DNA of 64,000 bases. It comes from DATAVB01 sp040414495. GTDB taxonomy: Bacteria; Actinomycetota; Actinomycetes; Mycobacteriales; QHCD01. A program made the position numbers and the translations under genes. Where the stretch lies: the NCBI GenBank assembly GCA_040414495.1, contig JBEDUI010000223.1, positions 1 to 64,000 on the forward strand, written 5' to 3'. This document shows, piece after piece, positions 10,724-19,430 of the stretch; within the stretch, counting starts at the first letter, position 1; the number at the start of each line of letters is the position of its first letter. The notes under the pieces are model-generated. The model made no database searches. It had not been told where the DNA came from and was given only the letters and a program-made list of their open reading frames with translations.

Positions 10724-11619
10724 CAGCTATTGAAACCCAGGCGGTCGGCACGACCCGCACCGATCGGGCGGTACGGCGCCGCTCACCGGCCCGCCGGAAG
10801 AACCGGATCCGGGAGATCGTCGTGGCGGTCATCCTCGTTCCGGTCTGTCTGGTGTGGATATTCCCGTTCCTGTGGCTGCTATCGGCGTCGGTGAAGTCGA
10901 ACGCCCAGGTCTTCGGTGGACTCAATCTGTTCACCCACGTGGTGCAACTCGGGAACTACGTCCGGGCCTGGAATCAGGCCCACGTCGGCCGGTATTTCCT
11001 CAATACGGCATTGGTTACTGGCGGCTCGATCGTCATCACGTTGATCAGCGTCGCCCTGATGGGGTACGTGCTCGGGCGGTATCGGTTCCGGGGCAAGCGA
11101 ATCGTGGCCGGCCTGCTCGGTGCCGCGATCTTCCTGCCCGAGGGTTACACCATCATTCCGATCATCGACCTGCTGAACAAGCTGCATCTTCAGTCATCGT
11201 TGTGGGGCCTCACGCTGGCCGAGTCCGGTGGCATTCAGGTCATGATGATCCTGTTGTTCGCCGGCTATTTCAGCCAACTGCCGCGGGAACTGGAAGAGGC
11301 CGCGATCGTCGACGGGGCCGGATTCTTCCGGGTTTTCTGGCAGATCTTCCTGCCGTTGACCAAACCGGTGATCGCCACCTGCATCATTCTGCAGTTCATG
11401 CACGCGTGGAACGACTTCCTGCTGCCGTTGGTCGTGACGTTGAACAAGCCCGACCTGCGTACGCTCTCGGTCGGCATCTATTCGTTCCAGGGCCAGTACT
11501 TCACGGATTACTCAGGAATGGCGGCCGCTTCGGTCATCGGGCTCGCACCAATCGTCATTCTGTTCCTGGTGTTGCAGCGCTATTTCGTCGAAGGGATCGC
11601 AGGTGCCGTCAAGCAGTAA
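10720..11619 (+). CDS. Sugar ABC importer permease 2 (MalG-like)
   Basis: A 299-aa membrane partner of the preceding permease. It has the MalG-like start IFPFLWLLSASVKSN and the EAA loop ELEEAAIVDGAGFFRVFWQIFLPLTKP, ending VLQRYFVEGIAGAVKQ, a C-terminus characteristic of CUT1 permeases. The start overlaps the previous stop (ATGA). The 3-prime end overlaps the sulfatase start by 17 bp. Confidence 0.94.
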   Translation: MTAIETQAVGTTRTDRAVRRRSPARRKNRIREIVVAVILVPVCLVWIFPFLWLLSASVKSNAQVFGGLNLFTHVVQLGNYVRAWNQAHVGRYFLNTALVTGGSIVITLISVALMGYVLGRYRFRGKRIVAGLLGAAIFLPEGYTIIPIIDLLNKLHLQSSLWGLTLAESGGIQVMMILLFAGYFSQLPRELEEAAIVDGAGFFRVFWQIFLPLTKPVIATCIILQFMHAWNDFLLPLVVTLNKPDLRTLSVGIYSFQGQYFTDYSGMAAASVIGLAPIVILFLVLQRYFVEGIAGAVKQ

Positions 11620-12949
11620 CCGGCCGAACGTTGTCGTCTTTCTCACCGACCAGCAGCGTTGGGATTCGATGGGTTCGCACGGCAACCCGTTGGAGTTGAC
11701 GCCGAATCTGGACCGGATGGCTGCCCGCGGCACCCTGGTGGATAAGTCGTTCACCTGCCAGCCGGTGTGCGCGCCGGCCCGTTCGGTGTTGCAAACGGGT
11801 TGCTATCCAACCGTCAATGGCGTGCACCGCAACGGGATCCGGCTCTGGGACGGCGAAACACTGGCCAAGGATTTCGCCGCGGCCGGCTACGACACGGCGT
11901 ATATCGGGAAATGGCACCTCGGCGCCACCGGCGTTGATCCGGTTCCGGCCGATCGGCGCGGCGGATATGACTACTGGCTCGGGGCCGACCTGGTCGAGTT
12001 CATCTCGGACGCCTACGACGCCAACCTTTTCGACGGCGACGACCAGCCGACGGCGTTGCCCGGCTACCGGTCGGATGCCTTTATCGACGCGGCAATCGAC
12101 TACCTGCACCGCCCGCACGAGCGCCCGTTCCTGCTGTTCGTCTCGGTGCTGGAGCCGCATCATCAGAATGCCCGCGACGACTATCCGGCCCCCGACGGCT
12201 ACCGGGAGCGGTATGAGGGCCGGTGGATGCCGGCCGACCTGCAGGCGCTCGGTGGCAACGCGGCGCAGAACCTCGGCGGTTACTGGGGCATGATCAAGCG
12301 CATCGATGAGGGTTTCGGTCGGTTGCAGGACGCAATCCGTACCGAGGGGCTGGCTGACAATACGGTGGTGGCGTTCACCAGCGACCACGGCTGCCATTTC
12401 AAGACCCGTAATGCCGAATACAAGCGGTCCGAGCACGAAGCCTCGATCCGGGTGCCGATGGCGTTCTGTGGACCGGGTTTCGACGGTGGTGGGCGCATCC
12501 AGGAAATGGTGAGCCTGATCGATTTGCCGCCGACCCTGCTCGACGCGGCCGGGATCGAGGTTCCCGAGCGCATGCAGGGCCGGTCCATCCTTCCGTTGGT
12601 CAACCGGGACACCGCCGGCTGGCCGGACGACATCTTCGTTCAGATCAGCGAATCCTGTGTAGGACGGGCGATCCGGACCAAGCGCTACAAGTACGCGGTG
12701 GTGGCCGATGGCGTTGCGGGCCACGAGCCGAGTGCCGAGTCCTATGTGGAAACGTCGCTGTATGACCTGCAGGCCGACCCACACGAATTGACCAATCTGG
12801 TCGGCCTGGAATCCTTCGACGAGGTGACTCGCGAGCTACGGCAGCGGCTGCTGCGCCGGATGAAAGAGGCCGGCGAACCGCAGCCGGAGATCATTCCCGC
12901 ACCGCCCCGTACCGTCGCCCAGCGCTCCCCCAAATCCATGGACCGTTAG
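11603..12949 (+). CDS. Cytoplasmic type I sulfatase (formylglycine-dependent)
   Basis: A 448-aa arylsulfatase-superfamily enzyme that would remove sulfate esters from an imported saccharide. The N-terminal metal-binding run is RPNVVVFLTDQQRW. The maturation signature C-A-P-A-R is at residues 56-60, so Cys56 would become formylglycine, followed by the helper SVLQTG. GKWHLG and SDHGCHF supply further active-site residues. There is no signal peptide, unlike most characterised sulfatases, which fits desulfation after uptake. GTG 11603 has AAGGGA just upstream and lies inside the permease gene. A formylglycine-generating enzyme must be encoded elsewhere. The exact substrate cannot be read from sequence. 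Confidence 0.92.
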   Translation: MPSSSNRPNVVVFLTDQQRWDSMGSHGNPLELTPNLDRMAARGTLVDKSFTCQPVCAPARSVLQTGCYPTVNGVHRNGIRLWDGETLAKDFAAAGYDTAYIGKWHLGATGVDPVPADRRGGYDYWLGADLVEFISDAYDANLFDGDDQPTALPGYRSDAFIDAAIDYLHRPHERPFLLFVSVLEPHHQNARDDYPAPDGYRERYEGRWMPADLQALGGNAAQNLGGYWGMIKRIDEGFGRLQDAIRTEGLADNTVVAFTSDHGCHFKTRNAEYKRSEHEASIRVPMAFCGPGFDGGGRIQEMVSLIDLPPTLLDAAGIEVPERMQGRSILPLVNRDTAGWPDDIFVQISESCVGRAIRTKRYKYAVVADGVAGHEPSAESYVETSLYDLQADPHELTNLVGLESFDEVTRELRQRLLRRMKEAGEPQPEIIPAPPRTVAQRSPKSMDR

Positions 12950-13005
12950 GGCGTGTGCGTAATCCTCGGCCTGCTGCGGGGCGCCCAGGATTCAAGCAAC
13001 ACCCC

Positions 13006-14358
13006 CTAACCCTCCAACGCGGCCGCCAGCCCGGTCAGGGCCTGCTGCCGGGTGAACGCCTCGCCCGGAACGCCGGTGAACTGCTCCGCCATCCAGAAAT
13101 GCTGGGTCAGATACTCCCGTACCGAATTGCCCGTGGCGATGGCTTGCCGACCGCGTGCGGCCAGCTCGCGTTGGGCCGTATCGAGGTACACAGTGGACCG
13201 CGACGCGAGCGGGTCAATGGCCGGCAGGTATCCGGCCGCGAGTTCCTCCGCACTGGTCATGGTCACCGCGCCGGCGGTTGGCCACGGCGCCACCGAGTCC
13301 GGCGCGAACCGTACGCCGGTCACCGATCCACCGGATATGGAAACCCCTACGTGATCGGCGAAAAGCTCCGGGCCGAGCGTGTCTGCGACCACCCGGTCGA
13401 CCACGAGAATGACCTGCGCTCCCTCGGCGGCCAACCCGGCGGCGCTGCGGGATGCATAATGCATTGCGTGCTCTGCCGGACCCTGCACGATCATCGTCGC
13501 GGTCGGCCGCGCCTCCGGCTCCAGCAACCGCGCCAATGCCGGCTCGGCGCCGGTGGCTACGCCGATCAACGCGGCCGATCCGGTCGTGAGCAGGTTATGC
13601 ACGATCTCGCCCAGCAACACCAGGTGACCGGTGCCGATCGGGCCGAGCAGATCGACGGTTCCGCCGCGCGGCCACGGCGCCAATGCATCAAGCACTTTGA
13701 TCCCGGTCGGCAGGATCGAAGCCGGATCGGAACGGTTCAATGCTGGTGCCGCGGGCACAGGCGGCGCGGTTGTCGGGTCGACGAGCTGTCCGAACTGCGA
13801 CATGACCATCTCCTGTGGACTGATGAGGAAAGCGGCGAGAATGGGGCGCATCCGACGACGGGCATCGTGGAGTCGTTTACGGACCGCGCCGGTGCTGATG
13901 CCGAAGAATGCGGCCAGTTCGGGATCGCTCCACTCGGCGTAATACCGCAGGCCGAGCAGAATCCGGTCGGCGTCGCGGGTCTGCTCGAGTGCACGGCGGA
14001 CCCGCGCCACCCGATCATCCCGTTCGGCCGCCGCGGCGGGATCGGCTGAATCGTCGGCAGCGCGGTCCAGATCCAGCAGGGCGGTCGGGCGTAAGCGCCG
14101 CCGGTAACGATCGGCGTGCTTACGGACCACAAGAGCCAGCCAGGCGTGATACGCCGCCGGTTCCCGCAATGCCGCAATTGACGCGTAAACGTCCAACAGG
14201 GACTCCTGCACAACGTCCTCGACCGCGTCCGGGTCATTGACTAATCGACGGGCCAACGCCCGCGCCACCGGCAGGGACGCAGCCAGCAGGCCGGCGCGCG
14301 CGACAGTATCGCCCGCCGCGGCTCGGCCGGCCAATTCCTGCAGTTGGATGCTCACCAT
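13006..14358 (-). CDS. ECF-like sigma factor fused to a degenerate F1-ATPase beta-like domain
   Basis: A 450-aa two-part protein. Residues 1-180 are an ECF-type sigma factor: region 2 (VARALARRLVNDPDAVEDVVQESLLDVY) and region 4 HTH (LAAFFGISTGAVRKRLHDARRRMR). Residues 215-450 resemble the nucleotide-binding and C-terminal part of F1 beta: PTGIKVLDALAPWPRGG (217-233), a P-loop position GPIGTGH (239-245) whose lysine is histidine, YLPAIDPLASRST (377-389) and YLTQHFWMAEQFTGVPG (416-432). The F1 N-terminal barrel is missing. The P-loop change argues against ATP hydrolysis, so a regulatory or binding role is inferred. AGGAG and ATG at 13801-13803 could also start the second domain alone. No anti-sigma gene is adjacent. 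Confidence 0.85.
   Translation of the reverse strand: MVSIQLQELAGRAAAGDTVARAGLLAASLPVARALARRLVNDPDAVEDVVQESLLDVYASIAALREPAAYHAWLALVVRKHADRYRRRLRPTALLDLDRAADDSADPAAAAERDDRVARVRRALEQTRDADRILLGLRYYAEWSDPELAAFFGISTGAVRKRLHDARRRMRPILAAFLISPQEMVMSQFGQLVDPTTAPPVPAAPALNRSDPASILPTGIKVLDALAPWPRGGTVDLLGPIGTGHLVLLGEIVHNLLTTGSAALIGVATGAEPALARLLEPEARPTATMIVQGPAEHAMHYASRSAAGLAAEGAQVILVVDRVVADTLGPELFADHVGVSISGGSVTGVRFAPDSVAPWPTAGAVTMTSAEELAAGYLPAIDPLASRSTVYLDTAQRELAARGRQAIATGNSVREYLTQHFWMAEQFTGVPGEAFTRQQALTGLAAALEG
13801..13815 (-). promoter_or_regulatory. Internal ribosome binding site within the sigma/F1-beta gene
   Basis: Read on the minus strand, CACAGGAGATGGTCATG places AGGAG six nt before an in-frame ATG (residue 186). 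This is exactly at the junction between the sigma part and the F1-beta-like part. It could yield the C-terminal domain as a separate product of about 265 aa, or be a relic of two genes that fused. Confidence 0.5.
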
Positions 14359-14425
14359 GTCCGATAAAGGCCCACGCTCCGACCGTAGTGTTACCGGGGT
14401 CAGAGCGTGCGCCGGTTTCGGACGG

Positions 14426-15496
14426 TTAATTCAGCGAATCGCGCAACGCGGGCACCAGACGCGCGGCGTTCGCTCCGTACACCTTCCGCAGCTGCTCATG
14501 CTCCAGCGCTAGACCCGAAATCATCCAGCGGCCGGTTCCGGGCGGGTCGGGCTCTGAGTACGAGAAATACTCGTCGTTCGTTTCGAGGAATCGGAAATAG
14601 CGCCGGAACGCTTCGGCGTCGGGCGGGAAGCAGTCGGTCCCGTACAGCACCCGGTCCGGATGCTGGTCGATCAACGCGCGGGTGGTTCGCGGCTGCCGGC
14701 CGAGTTCGGCGACACGGGCGGCGATGTCTACATGGAAATTCGGGTACGTCGAGAGCATCCGGCCGACCCAGCCGAGATCTTCGGCGTAACAACCTACGTG
14801 GGCGCCGATGATCGTGACGTCCGGGTGGGCGGCGACCACGTCTTCCAGCGCGTCCATCAATTGCTGCATGCGCGGGAACCGCTGCGCGTCGCCGAAATAC
14901 CAGTCCGGGTGACGCAGCAGTTCCTCGATCCGCTCGTTATTGCCATCCAACGGTTCGAAGAACGCGGCCGGGTCGGCGGTGTGGATCAGCACCGGCAGAT
15001 TGAGCTGACCACATGCCGACCACATATCCGACAACCGCTCATCGTTGACCATGATGAGTTTGCCGTCCTCGTCCCGGATATGCAGGCCAAGGTCCTTCCA
15101 CAGCTTTACGCCGGCGGCACCGCGCCGGGCCGAATCGTGCAGGCTTGTGACCAGCTTGTCGGGCCAACCGGCCTGGGTGGTCAACTTCCAGTCCAGCCGG
15201 GCGAATGTCGCGAACCGGCCCGGATGCGCGCGGTCGTAACGGTCCAGGTTCTCTTCGAGCTCGGCTTCCCAACCGCCGTCCAGGTTGACGATCGCGGCCA
15301 CGTTACAACTGTCCATGATGGACAGCAGCTCGTCCATCGGCGGCGCTGACCACTGCCCACCATGCCACTTGCCCAGGTGATTGTGGACATCGATCGCGGG
15401 CGCGGCTGCCCTGTCCACGTAATTACTCGGCAACTTCACCATCGGCCGCGGTGTGAAATCTCGTAGCCGTAGGTCGGCCGCGTGCGCGGGATCCAT
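14426..15496 (-). CDS. Amidohydrolase-2 family metal-dependent hydrolase or decarboxylase
   Basis: A 356-aa TIM-barrel protein. Candidate metal or catalytic residues are DVHNH (strand 1), the histidine in VLIHTAD, the histidine in IIGAHVG and the aspartate in VLYGTDCF (strand 8). This pattern matches the amidohydrolase-2 family, which includes decarboxylases and lactone or amide hydrolases. GGAG lies 6 nt before ATG 15496. It is the last gene of a six-gene minus-strand unit (binding protein, two permeases, metallo-hydrolase, flavin oxidoreductase), separated by only 26 bp from the oxidoreductase, so it probably acts on a breakdown product of the imported substrate. The exact reaction is unknown. 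Confidence 0.85.
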   Translation of the reverse strand: MDPAHAADLRLRDFTPRPMVKLPSNYVDRAAAPAIDVHNHLGKWHGGQWSAPPMDELLSIMDSCNVAAIVNLDGGWEAELEENLDRYDRAHPGRFATFARLDWKLTTQAGWPDKLVTSLHDSARRGAAGVKLWKDLGLHIRDEDGKLIMVNDERLSDMWSACGQLNLPVLIHTADPAAFFEPLDGNNERIEELLRHPDWYFGDAQRFPRMQQLMDALEDVVAAHPDVTIIGAHVGCYAEDLGWVGRMLSTYPNFHVDIAARVAELGRQPRTTRALIDQHPDRVLYGTDCFPPDAEAFRRYFRFLETNDEYFSYSEPDPPGTGRWMISGLALEHEQLRKVYGANAARLVPALRDSLN

Positions 15497-15522
15497 CCGT
15501 AGCTCCTTTGATTCAGCGGATT

Positions 15523-16644
15523 TCAGGATTCAAACCGGTCCGGCCGCAATGCGGTCAGGTCATGCCCGGGGTCCCGGCCGACCGCGATACGCGCCGCGAT
15601 AGCTCCCACTGCGGGCCCCAGGGTCAGCCCGTGAGCGCCCAAACCGTTCGCGATGATCGCTCCGGACAGCCCCGGAATCGGCCCCAGGATGGGCAATCCG
15701 TCCAGGCTCACCGGCCGGAATCCGACCCGGGTCTCCAGCATGGTTGCATCGGACAACCCGGGTGCAACGCGCAGCGCCGTCGTCAACACCTCAGCCAGAC
15801 CGCCAGCGGTGACACGGTAATCGAAGCCGACGTTCTCGTGGGTGGCGCCGGTGACGATCCGGTCCGGGTCGAAAGCGAGAATGTACGGTCCGCCGACGTG
15901 GCTCACGACCGGTGTGGGTGCAATTCCGGCCCGGCCGTACGACAAGTGAACGATCTGTCCCCTGACGGGCGTGATTGCCGGCGGTGCCCACTGTTCTGTC
16001 GGCCAGGCGCCGGTCGTCACCACAACCCGGTCGGTGTGGATCCGTTCTCCACCGACCGCAACGCCGACCACCGCATCGGCGTTGGTCACCAGCTGCCCGA
16101 CGCCGGTCCGGAATTCGGCGCCCCGTTTGCGCAGCGCATTGGTCAGGCAAGCACGCAGCTTGCGACCATCCACGCGGGCAATTCCCGGCAGCAGTACGGC
16201 TCCCACGACATCGCCGAGATAAGGCACCCGGTCCGCGGCTTCGGCCGGCGTCAACCGCTGCACCGAGCCGATATAGCCGGCCAGCGATTCGGACTCCACA
16301 GTGGACAGCCGGGCAACCAGGCTTTCCAGCACGGCATCTTCGGTGTCGTCGGTGGCGACCACGATCTGGCCGACGCTCGCATAACCGTGGTCGCTCCCGC
16401 CGTCATCGGCCAACTGGGCCAGCACATCGCGGTAGTACGTAGCGCCCGAGAGCGCTACCCGTTCCCGCTCCGCCGGCGACTGTTCGCCGACCAGATCCAG
16501 CGGATTGACGATCCCCGCGCCGGCATCGGTGGCCCGTCCCTCATGGTCCGCGTCCACAATGGTCACGCCGTAGCCGAGCCGACTGGCCTCGTAAGCGGCC
16601 ATCAGCCCAACGATTCCGCCGCCGACGATTACCACGTCTGTCAT
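15523..16644 (-). CDS. FAD-dependent oxidoreductase, DAO family
   Basis: A 373-aa flavoprotein of the D-amino-acid oxidase/glycine oxidase/DadA family. The dinucleotide-binding motif VVIVGGGIVGLMAAYEASRLGYGVTIVD spans residues 4-31, and the C-terminal FAD signature VGFRPVSLDGLPILGPIPGLSGAIIANGLGAHG is present. Such enzymes oxidise the C-N bond of amino acids or secondary amines. Its place downstream of a sugar-type importer suggests that the imported compound carries an amine, for example an amino-sugar or glycosyl-amine conjugate (inference). A GGAG-type site precedes ATG 16644. Confidence 0.88.
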   Translation of the reverse strand: MTDVVIVGGGIVGLMAAYEASRLGYGVTIVDADHEGRATDAGAGIVNPLDLVGEQSPAERERVALSGATYYRDVLAQLADDGGSDHGYASVGQIVVATDDTEDAVLESLVARLSTVESESLAGYIGSVQRLTPAEAADRVPYLGDVVGAVLLPGIARVDGRKLRACLTNALRKRGAEFRTGVGQLVTNADAVVGVAVGGERIHTDRVVVTTGAWPTEQWAPPAITPVRGQIVHLSYGRAGIAPTPVVSHVGGPYILAFDPDRIVTGATHENVGFDYRVTAGGLAEVLTTALRVAPGLSDATMLETRVGFRPVSLDGLPILGPIPGLSGAIIANGLGAHGLTLGPAVGAIAARIAVGRDPGHDLTALRPDRFES

Positions 16645-16733
16645 GAGCTTCGCTCCGACCTTCCTTTATATGCACTATTTCTACCGTGACTCGCGCGAAG
16701 ACCCAGCACGGCCGCGACACCAGCGGCCGCAGG

Positions 16734-17564
16734 TCACGATGTGCGACCTCTCGCGGCGGCAAGCATCGCGCTGGACATTTCCCGCAACAGTGTGTTGTTC
16801 ACCGCGTAGTCAGGGTGTTCGGTCAGCAGCCGACGCTCCAGGACTGGGTCGTCCAGTCCGTCACCACGATCCGCCGCCGCCACGGCCAGCTCCCACAACT
16901 TCGAAATAAACGCACGCTGCGTATCGAGTACGTCCGGTTCGGACAGTCGGCCATGCGCCGGAACGACGATCCGTGGACGCAACGCCTGGCATCGTTCGAG
17001 GGCTCTGATCCAGCCTTCGATATCGGCATCCGGATCGGAGAAATTGTTGCCGTGCTCCCAGGCCACCGCGAGGTCGCCGATGAACAGAACGCCATCGCGC
17101 GGCAGCCACGCGATCAGATCGCCCCGGCTGTGCGCCGGACCGACCGCCATGAGATGCAGGTCGAACTGATGGAATTTGATCGTGTCAGTGAATTCCATCG
17201 TGACCGGGTAGAGCCGCTCCGGCACCACGCCGGTTTGCACCATGGAGTCGTCATTTCCCTTGGCCAGCAGCTCATCCCGCTGGCCCTCCGCACCGATCAG
17301 GGTCGCCCCGGCCTCGGCATACACCACATTCCCCAGGCTGTGGTCGGCGTGGTAATGCGTATTCACCTGGTGGGTGACGGTGGCGCGCTCGCGGTCCTTG
17401 ATGGTAGCGAGAATCCGCCGCGCCGGGCCTTCGAAGTTCGCGTCAATGACGACAGCCTTGTCCTCAGCGACAATCACGCCGACATTCGTCTGCTCGTGGC
17501 GGTCGAGATCGCCCTGCCAGAACGACACGCTGTCGTTGAGTGCCTGTAACGGCTCGTTGCTCAC
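16734..17564 (-). CDS. Metallo-beta-lactamase-fold hydrolase
   Basis: A 276-aa MBL-fold protein with the zinc motif NTHYHADHSLGN (HxHxDH), a third ligand region in VGPAHSRGDLIAW and a late histidine in VVPAHG. This family includes lactonases, thioesterases and other hydrolases, and the substrate cannot be assigned. GTG 17564 is preceded by a strong AAGGAGG. It lies 30 bp after the MalG-like permease and 89 bp before the flavin oxidoreductase, in the same direction, so it is probably part of the same catabolic operon. Confidence 0.9.
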   Translation of the reverse strand: MSNEPLQALNDSVSFWQGDLDRHEQTNVGVIVAEDKAVVIDANFEGPARRILATIKDRERATVTHQVNTHYHADHSLGNVVYAEAGATLIGAEGQRDELLAKGNDDSMVQTGVVPERLYPVTMEFTDTIKFHQFDLHLMAVGPAHSRGDLIAWLPRDGVLFIGDLAVAWEHGNNFSDPDADIEGWIRALERCQALRPRIVVPAHGRLSEPDVLDTQRAFISKLWELAVAAADRGDGLDDPVLERRLLTEHPDYAVNNTLLREMSSAMLAAARGRTS

Positions 17565-17594
17565 TAGCCTCCTTCCGCACAGTCGAACTCCGAT

Positions 17595-18476
17595 TCAGCC
17601 CTTGGTCGCACTGAACGCGATGCCCTCGATGAAGTGCCGTTGGAACAGGATGAAAATGATGATCAGCGGCAGGCTGGCCATCAACGAACCGGCCATCAAC
17701 ACCGGATAGTTGGTCAAGTATTGCCCCTGCAGCGTGGCCAATCCGGCCGACACCGGCATGCTCGACGGGTCGGTGTTCACCACCAACGGCCACAACAGGT
17801 CATTCCACGACCAGATGATCACCAGAATGGCCAACGCGATCAGGCCGGGCCGGGCCAACGGCAACAGCACCCGCCAATACGTCTGGAACGGCCCGGCACC
17901 GTCGATATATGCCGCCTCCTGAACTTCCCGCGGCAGTTGCAGGAAGAACTGTCGCATCAGGAAGGTGCCGAACGCGCTGAAAATACCGGGCAGGAACAGA
18001 CCTGGAAGGCTGTTCAGCAGGTTCAGGTCGTGGATGATCTCGTACTGCGGAATCAGAAACAGCTGCGAGGGCACCATTAACACCGAGAGAAACAGACCGA
18101 AGACAACGTTCTGGCCCCGGAATCGCAACCGCGCGAAGGCGTATCCGGCCAGTGAACAAAACACCAACTGGCCGGCGGTGCGGGCCAGCGTCATCAGCAC
18201 CGTATTGACCATCATCTGCTTGAACGGCATTGCGCTGAAGACGTCGGAATAGTTGGACCAGCGCCAGACGTGCGGGATGAAGGTCATCGGAACGGCCGTC
18301 GCCTCGGCGAACGTCTCCACCGAAATCAGCATTTCCAACAGGAACGGTGCGATCATCAGCAGCGCGCCGACCGAGAGGATCACGTGCACCACGAGGTGGC
18401 CCCGCCGATCTCGCCGGCGGCGTCGGCGCGCCCGCTCGGCCCGGGCCGGCGCGGCGGTCAGAACAGCGCTACTCAT
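17595..18476 (-). CDS. Sugar ABC importer permease 2 (MalG-like)
   Basis: A 293-aa membrane permease beginning MSSAVLTAAPARAERARR, a basic cytoplasmic tail before the first helix. The EAA loop reads EVQEAAYIDGAGPFQTYWRVLLPLARP and the C-terminus is LFQRHFIEGIAFSATKG, typical of CUT1. The frame extends upstream to 18563, but ATG 18476 is chosen because it overlaps the previous stop by 8 bp and begins at the conserved start region. It pairs with the MalF-like gene just upstream. Confidence 0.93.
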   Translation of the reverse strand: MSSAVLTAAPARAERARRRRRRDRRGHLVVHVILSVGALLMIAPFLLEMLISVETFAEATAVPMTFIPHVWRWSNYSDVFSAMPFKQMMVNTVLMTLARTAGQLVFCSLAGYAFARLRFRGQNVVFGLFLSVLMVPSQLFLIPQYEIIHDLNLLNSLPGLFLPGIFSAFGTFLMRQFFLQLPREVQEAAYIDGAGPFQTYWRVLLPLARPGLIALAILVIIWSWNDLLWPLVVNTDPSSMPVSAGLATLQGQYLTNYPVLMAGSLMASLPLIIIFILFQRHFIEGIAFSATKG

Positions 18477-19413
18477 AATGCACCCACTTCTTCTGCAACC
18501 AGAACTGGCAGCCGGTGAACACGATGATGATTCCCAGCAGCAGGAAGGCGATGGCCGCGGCATAACCGCCGTTGGACTGCACGAACGCCTTGTCGTAGAA
18601 CAAGTAGACGATCGTCTCGCTGTCGTTCAGGGCCGGGTTGTTCTTCCCGATCATGACGTAGATCAGGTCGAACGCCTGCAGTGCATTGATGACCCCGATG
18701 ACGGTCACGAAGAAGATCGTCGGAGATAGCATCGGCAGGGTGATCGTGAAGAACTGCCGGATCTTGCCGGCCCCGTCGATCTCGGCCGCTTCGTACAGAT
18801 GCCGCGGGATCGTCTGCATGCCGGCCAGGAACAACACCATGTTGTAGCCGACCGACGACCAGATCGCCACGATCGCCACGGCGTACAGAGCCGTAGATGG
18901 GTCCGAAGTCCAGTGTGGACCGTGCACACCGAACAGTTTCAGGAACTGGTTCACCGGCCCGTAATCGCCGTTGTAGACGAACTTCCACATCAACGCGACG
19001 GCAGCCGGCAGCGTGATCACCGGAATGAAATAGAAAGTCCGGTACACCCCCAAACCGCGCAGCCCGGGCCGGTTCAGCAGCGCGGACACCACGATGCCGA
19101 TCGGCACGCTCAGCATCGACAGCAGCGCGAAAATGAGGGTATTGCGCAGCGCGTGCAACACCTCGGAGTCGGAAAAGAGCGTCCGGTAGTTCGTCAGGCC
19201 GTTCCACGTGTGCCCGCCGAACGCGCCCCACAACGTGAATGAATAGTAGAGCGTACGGAAGATCGGCCAGATCGAGAACACGCCCAGGCCGATCACGCTG
19301 GGGGCGATAAGCAGCCAACCCCAGCGCGCTTCCAGTCTCTTACGGGCCGACCGCCGCCGGCGTGACTTGCCGGGACGCTCGGCGCTGCGCACCTTTTCTG
19401 CGAGTACCGCCAT
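18469..19413 (-). CDS. Sugar ABC importer permease 1 (MalF-like)
   Basis: A 314-aa permease with a basic N-terminal tail (SRRRRSARKRLEARWGW), the helix start LLIAPSVIGLGVFSIWPIFRTLYYSF and the EAA loop HLYEAAEIDGAGKIRQFFTITLPML. A G-rich site (AAGGGGG) precedes ATG 19413. It lies 17 bp after the binding-protein gene and overlaps the second permease by 8 bp. No ATPase gene is in the operon. Confidence 0.93.
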   Translation of the reverse strand: MAVLAEKVRSAERPGKSRRRRSARKRLEARWGWLLIAPSVIGLGVFSIWPIFRTLYYSFTLWGAFGGHTWNGLTNYRTLFSDSEVLHALRNTLIFALLSMLSVPIGIVVSALLNRPGLRGLGVYRTFYFIPVITLPAAVALMWKFVYNGDYGPVNQFLKLFGVHGPHWTSDPSTALYAVAIVAIWSSVGYNMVLFLAGMQTIPRHLYEAAEIDGAGKIRQFFTITLPMLSPTIFFVTVIGVINALQAFDLIYVMIGKNNPALNDSETIVYLFYDKAFVQSNGGYAAAIAFLLLGIIIVFTGCQFWLQKKWVHYE

Positions 19414-19430
19414 GGCCGTGCCCCCTTACC

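Noticed and set aside
13006..13803. Interpretation of the F1-beta-like region as a working ATP synthase subunit
   Set aside because: The barrel domain and the P-loop lysine are missing and no other atp genes are present.
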